From Bacillota bacterium (GTDB taxonomy: Bacteria; Bacillota; Clostridia; Lachnospirales; Cellulosilyticaceae): DNA of 36,251 nucleotides. This document shows positions 25,024 through 32,278 of the stretch, piece by piece. Location: NCBI GenBank assembly GCA_023410675.1, contig JAEYPM010000082.1, forward strand, positions 1 to 36,251, given 5' to 3'. A program made the translations under genes and the position numbers. Position 1 is the first letter of the stretch, and every line of letters starts with the position of its first letter. The notes below the pieces were generated by a model. It searched no databases, was not told the origin of the DNA, and was given only the letters and a program-made list of their open reading frames with translations.

Positions 25024-25329
25024 TTATAAACAGTTTAATTTTAATAGCTTTTCTAAATCTTCATCTGGACTCGGAATAACTTTATCAGCTAAATAGCCGG
25101 ATACCTCATTAGCTGCTCTTTTACCAGCATCAATGGCCGCCGTAACATCTGATACACTTCCTCTAAACTTAATCATAATAAGAAGTGGAACAGGAAGGGT
25201 TTCAGCATTTGCAGGTTTATTCTTGTCTATAGCCTCTATAGTCACATTTGATGCTTTGCACGCTGCATCTGCTGCATAAAGGGCAGTTGCAAGTCCATAT
25301 ACTTCTAATAGTCCTACTGCTTTTCCCAT
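25024..25329 (-). CDS. Hexameric microcompartment shell protein (BMC-H) with extended hairpin
   Basis: This 101-residue BMC-H protein (KAVGLLEVYGLATALYAADAA at the start, VIPSPDEDLEKLL near the end) has about eight extra residues in the central hairpin (DKNKPANAETLPVPLLIMIK) where PduA has its pore loop. That should change pore size or lining. It follows the alcohol dehydrogenase by nine bases and starts after AGAGGTG. Confidence 0.9.
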   Translation of the reverse strand: MGKAVGLLEVYGLATALYAADAACKASNVTIEAIDKNKPANAETLPVPLLIMIKFRGSVSDVTAAIDAGKRAANEVSGYLADKVIPSPDEDLEKLLKLNCL

Positions 25330-25338
25330 ATAGCACCT

Positions 25339-26535
25339 CTATTGTTTATTAATGTAGGCTATTTTTACACCCTCTTGTTTCATATTTACTTCCATTGCTT
25401 TGTTTAGCTCATCTAAGCCAAATCTGTGAGTAATTAATTTGTGTGTTGGAAGGCCAATACCTTTTGCACGTTTTAAGAAGTCAAAAGTTGAAACATAATC
25501 TCTAAAGGTATATACCCAAGAACCTACAAGTGTTATTTCCTTGTTACATAAGTCAAAGTGTGGGTTAATTGTTGCATTTCCATTATCTACAAAGAAACCA
25601 AGTTCACAAAGACCGCCGCCGCGTTTAATAAATTTATAAATGTTAGAAGCTGCTGACGGAACACCTGTACATTGGAATGCAAAATCTACACCGCCATTTG
25701 TTTCTTTGTTAACATAAGTTAACATTTCATCAAAGCTAGAATAATTTTTAAAGTTAACTGCTAATCCTACACCAAATTCTTTTGCAAGAGCCAATCTCTT
25801 TTCATCCCCATCCACTGCAATGATATTTTCAATACCCATAGTACGGAGGACTGCAATTACTGTAAGACCAATTGGTCCGCAACCTTGAATAAGCACTTTA
25901 CTTGCAAAGCCTAAGAGATTTGTTGTTTTCGCACGTTCAACTGCATGCATAGCTACTGCAAAAGGTTCTACTAAGATTCTGTCATCTAAAGAAAGGTCAC
26001 TTACATTAAAGATTGATGAACCTTTTCTAAGCACAATATATTCTCCAAACCAACCATTAAATCTATAATCATCATCTGGTAAAAGTCCATATACATCCAT
26101 GTTTGCACTTAAGTTTGCTTTTTCTGGCTTAAGTGTTGTATATTCATCATCACCTGTTAATGTCACACACGTAACGACTTTGTCACCTACTCTAAGAGGT
26201 TTGCCAAGCATATCTTGTTTAATGTTTTTACCAATTTTAACAATCTCACCTGTTCCTTCATGTCCAAGTACTGCAGGGATAAGTCCAAATGGGTCATTTT
26301 TATATTCATGAACATCTGTCCCACATACACCGCATCCTTCTACTCTTACAAGGACTTCATCATCACTGATATTAGGAATGTCATAGGTTTTTACTTGAAT
26401 TTTTTGCTTTTCTATAAGATAAGCAGCTTTTCCTTTTTGTGGCACTTCTTTAGCAGTCGTGCTGCTTTCACCTTGTAAATTTTTTATCACTTGTGCGACA
26501 ATCGCTTCAATGTTGTCTATATTATAAGAATCCAC
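25339..26535 (-). CDS. Encapsulated Zn-family alcohol dehydrogenase
   Basis: This is a 398-residue medium-chain dehydrogenase. Residues about 7-22 (DNIEAIVAQVIKNLQG) form an amphipathic helix like BMC targeting peptides, followed by a flexible linker. Catalytic zinc ligands are Cys71 (GVCGTD), His92 and Glu93 (LGHEGTG). The four structural-zinc cysteines are absent: the region holds TLTGDDEYTTL and similar text. The NAD site GCGPIG is followed by Asp (VDGDEK), favouring NAD. The start is GTG behind AGGAGG. It takes the place of the iron-type PduQ usually seen in Pdu operons. It may regenerate NAD for PduP by reducing lactaldehyde to 1,2-propanediol or propionaldehyde to propanol. Confidence 0.88.
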   Translation of the reverse strand: MDSYNIDNIEAIVAQVIKNLQGESSTTAKEVPQKGKAAYLIEKQKIQVKTYDIPNISDDEVLVRVEGCGVCGTDVHEYKNDPFGLIPAVLGHEGTGEIVKIGKNIKQDMLGKPLRVGDKVVTCVTLTGDDEYTTLKPEKANLSANMDVYGLLPDDDYRFNGWFGEYIVLRKGSSIFNVSDLSLDDRILVEPFAVAMHAVERAKTTNLLGFASKVLIQGCGPIGLTVIAVLRTMGIENIIAVDGDEKRLALAKEFGVGLAVNFKNYSSFDEMLTYVNKETNGGVDFAFQCTGVPSAASNIYKFIKRGGGLCELGFFVDNGNATINPHFDLCNKEITLVGSWVYTFRDYVSTFDFLKRAKGIGLPTHKLITHRFGLDELNKAMEVNMKQEGVKIAYINKQ

Positions 26536-26549
26536 TTTTTTTCTCCTCC

Positions 26550-27980
26550 TTATCTAATGGATAGTGCATCAGCCATAACACATCTTCTTGATTTAGTAAA
26601 TGTTGCTGCGTTGGTGAGTCCTTCACCAGTTTTACTTGCTATAGTAAAGGTTGTAAATCCTTCTCCACCAAAACCAATGCCTGCATAAGAAGGTGCATTT
26701 TTCACGAAGATGGCTGTATCTAAAGCCTTACCATATTTTGTTAAGTTGTAGATGTTTGATGAATGCATGTGTGCTGAGTGCCTATTGCCACCTTCTAATT
26801 GTTTTGCAACTTCGATACCTTCATCCACATTATTTACTCTTACAATTCCTAAAATAGGCATCATAAGCTCTTCACCAACGAGCATATGATCTTTTGGTGC
26901 TTCAAAAATAATACATCTTATGCTTTCAGGTACCTCTATTCCCATACCTCTTAAAATAACACTTGCATCTCTTCCTACATAATCTCTATTGATGATATGC
27001 TTTCCATTTTTTGCGACTAATATAGTTTTAGCAAGCTTTTCAATTTGTTCGCCTTTTAGCATATAACAGTCATTTTCTTGAAGCATGTAATGAATGAGTT
27101 CATCAGCAACTTCATTAACTACAATAACTTCTTTTTCTGCAATACATGGTAAGTTGTTATCAAATGTAGCACCATTGATAATATCTTCTGCTGCTTTTCT
27201 TATATTAGCTGTCTCATCAACTAGAACTGGTGGATTACCTGCACCTGCTGCAATACCTCTTTTACCACTTTGCAAAATCGCTTTAACCACTCCTGGACCA
27301 CCTGTAGCTACTAAAAGCTGTATGTCAGGATGTTTAAATAAAACGTTTCCTGTTTCTGCAGTTGGGAGTAATACACTGGTTACAATGTTCGTAATGCCTC
27401 CAACTTCCTTAGCCGCTTGATTCACCAGTTGCACTGCAAAGTTTGATGTTTTAGCTGCATTTGGATGTGAATTAAATACTACTGTATTTCCTGCTGCAAT
27501 CATGCCTATCGCATTACAGAAAACAGTTTCTGATGGGTTAGTTGATGGTGTAATGGCTCCAACAACACCAAATGGTCCTCTTTCAACAAGTGTAAGACCT
27601 TGATCGCCACTCCATGCTGTTACTTCTATACATTCTGTACCTGGCGTTTTTTTAGCTACTAGTTCATGTTTGAGTATCTTGTGCCCAATCTTTCCCATAC
27701 CCGTTTCATGAACTGCCATCTGTGCTAACTCTTCTTTATTCTCTAAAATCTTTTCTCTAATACGAGCAATAATCTTTTCTCTAAACTCAAGAGGCATTTT
27801 ATGAAGTTCGATTTGAGCTTCTTTTGCCTTTTTTATTGCCTCTTCAATATCTTCAAATATACCGTCTCCAAGACTTGTAGGCTTAACTTTTGTTGCCTTT
27901 GTATCTGCCTTTGCATCTACTTTTCCAATCATATTTTTAACAACTTCTTCAACAACTTGTTTTAATTCTGTGTCATTCAT
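26550..27980 (-). CDS. pduP: CoA-acylating propionaldehyde dehydrogenase
   Basis: This 476-residue enzyme converts propionaldehyde to propionyl-CoA with NAD. Residues 1-18 (NDTELKQVVEEVVKNMIG) are a classic N-terminal encapsulation helix, followed by a Lys/Ala linker. The catalytic domain has GPFGVVGAITPSTNPSET, the nucleotide segment LLVATGGPGVV and catalytic Cys279 in FDNNLPCIAEKE. It follows pduO by 15 bases and starts after AGGAGAG. Confidence 0.95.
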   Translation of the reverse strand: MNDTELKQVVEEVVKNMIGKVDAKADTKATKVKPTSLGDGIFEDIEEAIKKAKEAQIELHKMPLEFREKIIARIREKILENKEELAQMAVHETGMGKIGHKILKHELVAKKTPGTECIEVTAWSGDQGLTLVERGPFGVVGAITPSTNPSETVFCNAIGMIAAGNTVVFNSHPNAAKTSNFAVQLVNQAAKEVGGITNIVTSVLLPTAETGNVLFKHPDIQLLVATGGPGVVKAILQSGKRGIAAGAGNPPVLVDETANIRKAAEDIINGATFDNNLPCIAEKEVIVVNEVADELIHYMLQENDCYMLKGEQIEKLAKTILVAKNGKHIINRDYVGRDASVILRGMGIEVPESIRCIIFEAPKDHMLVGEELMMPILGIVRVNNVDEGIEVAKQLEGGNRHSAHMHSSNIYNLTKYGKALDTAIFVKNAPSYAGIGFGGEGFTTFTIASKTGEGLTNAATFTKSRRCVMADALSIR

Positions 27981-27995
27981 TTTTTCACTCTCCTC

Positions 27996-28982
27996 CTAAG
28001 CAAAATGAGCACCATATCTAGCAAAATCTATATCATCTGTCGCGGCTCCTCCGCTTACACCCACAGCTCCTATAACAATGCCATTTACCTTTATAGGATA
28101 ACCGCCTCCAAGAGTCACAATCTTTGCATCAAGCATATTTTCTAGTCCTTCGAATTGTGCTCCTTTAGCTGTGAGCTGTGCAAGTTCATGTGTAGGCATC
28201 TTTAGTGCTGCTGCAGTAAATGCTTTTTTTATTGCTAATTCATAACTAATCACAAATGCCTCATCCATAGCTTGAACGCTAATAGGATTTCCTTCTTTTG
28301 ATACAACTGCTATCACCACATTTATGCCTTTATAAGCAGCGTATTCTTTAACTTTTTCTATAATTTGATTGGCAAATTCTAGGTTTAATAATGTATCTAG
28401 GTTAATCATTTGCCTTTCTTTAACACCCTGTTCTTTTCTATCATTTTCTTTGCTAACAAGCTTCGTTTTCATATTTTCCTCTACCTTAGCAAATTCTTTG
28501 TCTATATACCTTGCAACACTATATAGGTAATCTGCAAGTCTGTTGATATACTGTCTGACTTCTTTTTCCATGCCTTCGCACTTTGCAAGTGCTCTATCTG
28601 CTCTTCTTGCTACAGTCCTTGCAATATCTGCCTTAGCAGACAGTGGATTAGCACCTGGTAAAATAAAACCTTTAAACCCGCCTACTTCATCCATATATCT
28701 ATCAATGGAGTTTTCTAACTGTCTTATAGCTTCTTCTTTATCTTGCCAAGTGTCAGGTTTCGTTGATGCCACATCACCCATTAAGCGTATTAATATTTTT
28801 TGAATCTTTTCTAGTTCTTGTGCTATTGGTGTATTGGGTAAACTTACTTTTAATCCTCCAATGTGACTGGTTAGTTCATCAATACTGCCAAGCACTTCTA
28901 TTCTTGGATCTGATTTTGGAACACGTTCTCCTGAATATAGACTGGTTATTCCTCCATCTCCTGTCTTTGTATAGATATTCAT
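27996..28982 (-). CDS. pduO: ATP:cob(I)alamin adenosyltransferase fused to GlcG/HbpS-like domain (PduO)
   Basis: This 328-residue protein makes adenosylcobalamin, the diol dehydratase cofactor. The N-terminal domain has the ATP loop TKTGDGGITSLYSGE and the helix ARTVARRADRALAK. A charged linker near 170-190 leads to a GlcG/PduO C-terminal domain ending GAVGVSGGAATDDIDFARYG. I chose the ATG at 28982, directly behind AAGGAGGAG. The longer frame to 29042 starts inside a hairpin repeat without a ribosome site. Two-domain PduO is the usual form in Pdu operons. Confidence 0.93.
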   Translation of the reverse strand: MNIYTKTGDGGITSLYSGERVPKSDPRIEVLGSIDELTSHIGGLKVSLPNTPIAQELEKIQKILIRLMGDVASTKPDTWQDKEEAIRQLENSIDRYMDEVGGFKGFILPGANPLSAKADIARTVARRADRALAKCEGMEKEVRQYINRLADYLYSVARYIDKEFAKVEENMKTKLVSKENDRKEQGVKERQMINLDTLLNLEFANQIIEKVKEYAAYKGINVVIAVVSKEGNPISVQAMDEAFVISYELAIKKAFTAAALKMPTHELAQLTAKGAQFEGLENMLDAKIVTLGGGYPIKVNGIVIGAVGVSGGAATDDIDFARYGAHFA

Positions 28983-28996
28983 TTGTCTCCTCCTTA

Positions 28997-29041
28997 TATA
29001 GAATCCACACTTTGAACTTTCAGTTATACTTTGTGGACCCA
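28997..29041. repeat. Dispersed hairpin repeat, copy 2 (between pduH and pduO)
   Basis: TCCACA (29004-29009) pairs with TGTGGA (29032-29037), with the inner pair AACT (29015-29018) and AGTT (29022-29025). On the plus strand it reads like the minus strand of 22932-22977. It ends just before the pduO ribosome site, so the mRNA hairpin would sit next to that site. Confidence 0.8.
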
Positions 29042-29095
29042 TCAGAGAGAATCAACATTAAGTTATTAGATAAATGAAATGTTTTAGTTGCTTCT

Positions 29096-29413
29096 CTATA
29101 TTTCAATAAGTGGATTTCCTTTTACATAACGTGCTGCATTTTGTCCTAATATCCTATGAGCCTTAAACGTTATCAAAAGTGGCTTTTCAGGAACCTTTTG
29201 TATATAAAGAGCAGCATTTTTTTCATAAAGTCCTATTCCTGTCTCTATTTGAGAAACGTTTGCCGCCTTATATCCCAGAATCTTTTCACTTTCGTCTAGC
29301 TTTTCATCTACTACTCTGTATAAGACCCCTTCTTCTTCAATTCCTGCTAATAGTTCTTTTAGCGCCTCTTTGTCTGGGCTATTTGTTAAAATGACTATCT
29401 CAGGTCTTATCAT
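29096..29413 (-). CDS. pduH: Diol dehydratase reactivase small subunit
   Basis: This 105-residue protein (PEIVILTNSPDKEALKELL, AGIEEEGVLYRVV, LLITFKAHRILGQNAARYVKG) has the length and fold pattern of PduH/DdrB, which resembles the middle subunit PduD. With PduG it releases damaged cobalamin from the dehydratase. Its ATG overlaps the pduG stop (ATGA), implying coupled translation. About 55 bases after its stop begins the second hairpin repeat. Confidence 0.93.
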   Translation of the reverse strand: MIRPEIVILTNSPDKEALKELLAGIEEEGVLYRVVDEKLDESEKILGYKAANVSQIETGIGLYEKNAALYIQKVPEKPLLITFKAHRILGQNAARYVKGNPLIEI

Positions 29414-31227
29414 ATTTGTCCCACCTTTGAAAGCACAAGTCCTGTCGCAACAGCATTTCTTGGCCCCTGAGTGCCTCTGATTTCTCCCTTACCAACTACA
29501 ATATTAAAATAAGATAGCTCTTCTAAAATCATGTTCGGTATTTCAAAATCTAAAGCACTTCCGCCTACTAAGACAACATTTGAAATTGCCCTTATATCAC
29601 CATTTGGTGCTACATTTTTTAATGCTCTGATTGCATTTTTAACAAAGACTTCTCTTTTTGCCAGTTTTCTTGTCATCACTATCTTTTCCAGACTGTGCTT
29701 ACTATCTATAGGAATAAGTTCTTTTTCTTTGCAAATAACTACCTTACCAAATACTTTTGGACTAAGGGGCTCTTCAAAAAACTTTACTGCTCCTGTTTCA
29801 AGACGTATATAAAAGAGGCTTTCAACTTTGGCTAAAGGATATCTTTTAATGTCTTCGGATAATGACATATTGTTTATGGCAAGTTGTGTATCTATGAGCA
29901 TTGTAATAAAGTTCCCTGCTCCAGCTAAGTGTACTGTTCTTACCACGCCTTTATCTGTCATAATTGCTGCATCTGTTGAACCACCACCTAAATCTAAGAT
30001 CGCCAGTGGCAACATGCTGCCCCTTGTTGTCAGTGCTCCAAGACTTGCCATCACAGCTTCTACACCCGAAACCTCTGTAGCAATGTTAAATTCCTTTTCT
30101 AACGCCTGTGCTAATTTCTGCATAGGCAACTTATCTGTTTTAACCATGGCTGCTAAAGCAACTGCTTTTTCAAGGGCTACTTCTCCTGCTAAAGCTCCTT
30201 TAACATCAATAGGAATAAGTACATCTACTGCTAATAAATCCCTAATATTAATATTTTGCATGGTACTTGATGATAGTTCGTAAAGTTCGTTACGCATTCG
30301 CTTCAGCATACTGCCTACGTTACTACCTTCATCCCCCTCAATATTTTGGATATCATTAACTTCGGAGAGAGCTGCCATAATGTTTTCGCCGCCCTGATCA
30401 ATACCTACTTCTCTTTTGCCTTGGTCTTTTCCAGTTAGAATTAATTTTCCAGCTGGAAGAACTTTTTCTTTTACCTCTCCATCAGGGGTCCTGACAACTA
30501 CTGCCGAGCGGTTCCCTATAAGACTTTTTGCAATAGGGATAATACGCCTTGTTTCTTCATGTGTAAGCTTAAATATATTTGCAATGCTGTAAGGATTAGA
30601 TAAGCTTTGCACTGTACTTCCAGACGTTGCAACCTCTATTGCAGCTTGCATGCCTATTGGAATACGTTCAATATATCTGACTTCATCAACAATCGGAATC
30701 TTAAAAGGTATTCTGTTTTGTATGAGCACTGCTTCATCTTGTTGTACAATAGCTCCTGTAATATGCTTTTTAGACTCTGTTATGATCTTAGCAGCCCGCT
30801 CATAATCAATTCCCTTTGGGATAATAATGATATAATTTTTATTCTCATCAGCACTTGAAAGCTCTGTAATCAGTAAGGTTTCGCCTATACCTAATCCTTC
30901 TCCACTAGGCGTATCTGGATCGTGTCCTATCATGGTTGAATCCGTGATAATTGTTTCGGTAATGGTCTCCATTGCTGTATCTCCAATAACTGGAGCTGCT
31001 TCATTAAGACATATCCTATCTAGGTCACTCAGTGAAAGCTTTGCTTTTTCTAAAGCGAGCAGTAATGCTTCCTTAAGCCCTCTTATATTGCTAATCGTTC
31101 CTTTTGCACCCGTGGTCATTGCCTGACTACTGCTTTTAAAGGTAATATTCTCATTAGCATCTATTTCTGCGATACAAACCTCTGTTGTTGAATTGCCTAT
31201 ATCAATGCCTGCTAGTAGTTTTTTCAA
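29410..31227 (-). CDS. pduG: Diol dehydratase reactivase large subunit
   Basis: This 605-residue ATPase of the actin/Hsp70-like DdrA family starts KKLLAGIDIGNSTTEVCIAE and has the phosphate-2 segment LAILDLGGGSTDAAIM and a C-terminal VVLVGGSALDFEIP. With PduH it exchanges inactivated for fresh adenosylcobalamin. I chose the TTG at 31227, six bases behind AGGTG, itself overlapping the pduE stop; the GTG at 31236 is part of that site. The length matches the family. Confidence 0.95.
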   Translation of the reverse strand: MKKLLAGIDIGNSTTEVCIAEIDANENITFKSSSQAMTTGAKGTISNIRGLKEALLLALEKAKLSLSDLDRICLNEAAPVIGDTAMETITETIITDSTMIGHDPDTPSGEGLGIGETLLITELSSADENKNYIIIIPKGIDYERAAKIITESKKHITGAIVQQDEAVLIQNRIPFKIPIVDEVRYIERIPIGMQAAIEVATSGSTVQSLSNPYSIANIFKLTHEETRRIIPIAKSLIGNRSAVVVRTPDGEVKEKVLPAGKLILTGKDQGKREVGIDQGGENIMAALSEVNDIQNIEGDEGSNVGSMLKRMRNELYELSSSTMQNINIRDLLAVDVLIPIDVKGALAGEVALEKAVALAAMVKTDKLPMQKLAQALEKEFNIATEVSGVEAVMASLGALTTRGSMLPLAILDLGGGSTDAAIMTDKGVVRTVHLAGAGNFITMLIDTQLAINNMSLSEDIKRYPLAKVESLFYIRLETGAVKFFEEPLSPKVFGKVVICKEKELIPIDSKHSLEKIVMTRKLAKREVFVKNAIRALKNVAPNGDIRAISNVVLVGGSALDFEIPNMILEELSYFNIVVGKGEIRGTQGPRNAVATGLVLSKVGQI

Positions 31228-31236
31228 GGCTTTCAC

Positions 31237-31638
31237 CTACTCTTTGCGGAGTATATTTCTTTTTTGGTAAACTGCTAAGGTTTCTCTTACCAGCTCTGCA
31301 CAAATCGGTGCATTATACTCCTCTTCAAGTTTCTTAGCTATTTGGCTTAACTCTTGCTCTGTTGAGCGATAAGGTCTTAGACTGTTATAAATGTCCAAAA
31401 TCACATCATCTGGAACATCTATGAGTTCTGCAGCTCTTACAAAGTTTTCCGCAAGCTGAGGTTTACCATCCTCAAGTGCCACTTTAGCCTGCAACATAAG
31501 TGTATCTCTTGAAATAGAAATATCCTTAATGCCAAGATTACCACTAATGATATTTTCCATTGTTACATCTGAAAGTTTTTTTCCTGTTTTACTACTAATA
31601 AGCTCAGGGTATTTCTCGATTAATGGGTATAAATCCAT
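31237..31638 (-). CDS. pduE: B12-dependent diol dehydratase small subunit
   Basis: This 133-residue protein (YPLIEKYPELISSKTGKKLS near the start, then VTMENIISGNLGIKDISIS and NFVRAAELIDVPDDVILDIY) is shorter than Salmonella PduE. It lacks most of the N-terminal lead of that protein but keeps the structural core. I chose the ATG at 31638, about nine bases behind AAGGAGG, over a GTG at 31647 that touches the ribosome site. Confidence 0.94.
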   Translation of the reverse strand: MDLYPLIEKYPELISSKTGKKLSDVTMENIISGNLGIKDISISRDTLMLQAKVALEDGKPQLAENFVRAAELIDVPDDVILDIYNSLRPYRSTEQELSQIAKKLEEEYNAPICAELVRETLAVYQKRNILRKE

Positions 31639-31652
31639 CTCTTTCACCCTCC

Positions 31653-32264
31653 TTACATCGAAGTAGTCATGAGGATCGGTTCTCCTCGTTCTACTACTAA
31701 TTCTGTTTCTATTGTATGCATCAGTGCTGATTTAACCTGATACTTTGGCCTACACATAGGATCATTTTGAATAGGTATAGGTATAACTTGTTCACCTTTT
31801 GCATACTTTGCTGCATTTTTTCCTATTTGTCTATAGGTTTCTAAAGTAAGCAGTGGTGCCTGTGGAAATAACTCTAAATTGGTTAAAGGATATAGATCCT
31901 TTTGATGAATAACCGCTGTTCCTTTTGACTGAAGACCAATCCCTACACCTGATCCTACTAACTTAGCTACATCATTGCCCATAAAAGAAACATCTGAAGT
32001 ACGCATGATGCGATAGACTTTTGGGATCATCCCCTCTTCTTCTATACCTGCCATGATTTCTTTTAAAACTTTATCATGAGGAAGTCCATTGATGGTGTAC
32101 TGAATCTTATCTCCATAAGCAGGACCAATACCGATTCCAACTTCTTTTGGACTTTTGTAATGACTTGTTTGTTTATTTTCATCTGGCATATCTGATTTTG
32201 GGGCTTGATGGGGAAGGTCCTTAAGAATCTGTTTGACTATATCTGCTATAATTTTTTCATCCAT
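31653..32264 (-). CDS. pduD: B12-dependent diol dehydratase medium subunit with targeting helix
   Basis: This 203-residue protein opens with DEKIIADIVKQILKDLPHQ, an amphipathic encapsulation helix as in Salmonella PduD. A short Pro/Ser/Lys linker and the conserved core follow (GVGIGPAYGD, GLPHDKVLKEIMAGIEEEG, SFMGNDVAKLVGSGVGIGLQ). The N-terminal helix would bring the whole PduCDE complex into the shell. The ATG at 32264 sits behind TAGGAGGGAG, 14 bases after the pduC stop; upstream in-frame codons overlap pduC and are not used. Confidence 0.95.
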   Translation of the reverse strand: MDEKIIADIVKQILKDLPHQAPKSDMPDENKQTSHYKSPKEVGIGIGPAYGDKIQYTINGLPHDKVLKEIMAGIEEEGMIPKVYRIMRTSDVSFMGNDVAKLVGSGVGIGLQSKGTAVIHQKDLYPLTNLELFPQAPLLTLETYRQIGKNAAKYAKGEQVIPIPIQNDPMCRPKYQVKSALMHTIETELVVERGEPILMTTSM

Positions 32265-32278
32265 ATTCTTTCTCCCTC

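Noticed and set aside
26521..26535. Third copy of the GAATCCAC hairpin at the alcohol dehydrogenase start
   Set aside because: Only one arm (about 8 bases) matches and no pairing arm follows, so it is likely chance coding sequence.
28983..29042. Longer N-terminus for PduO
   Set aside because: The extra codons come from the hairpin repeat, and AAGGAGGAG sits immediately before the ATG at 28982.
29828..30283. Plus-strand frame of 151 codons over pduG
   Set aside because: It is antisense to a strongly supported reactivase gene, with no ribosome site or family motif.
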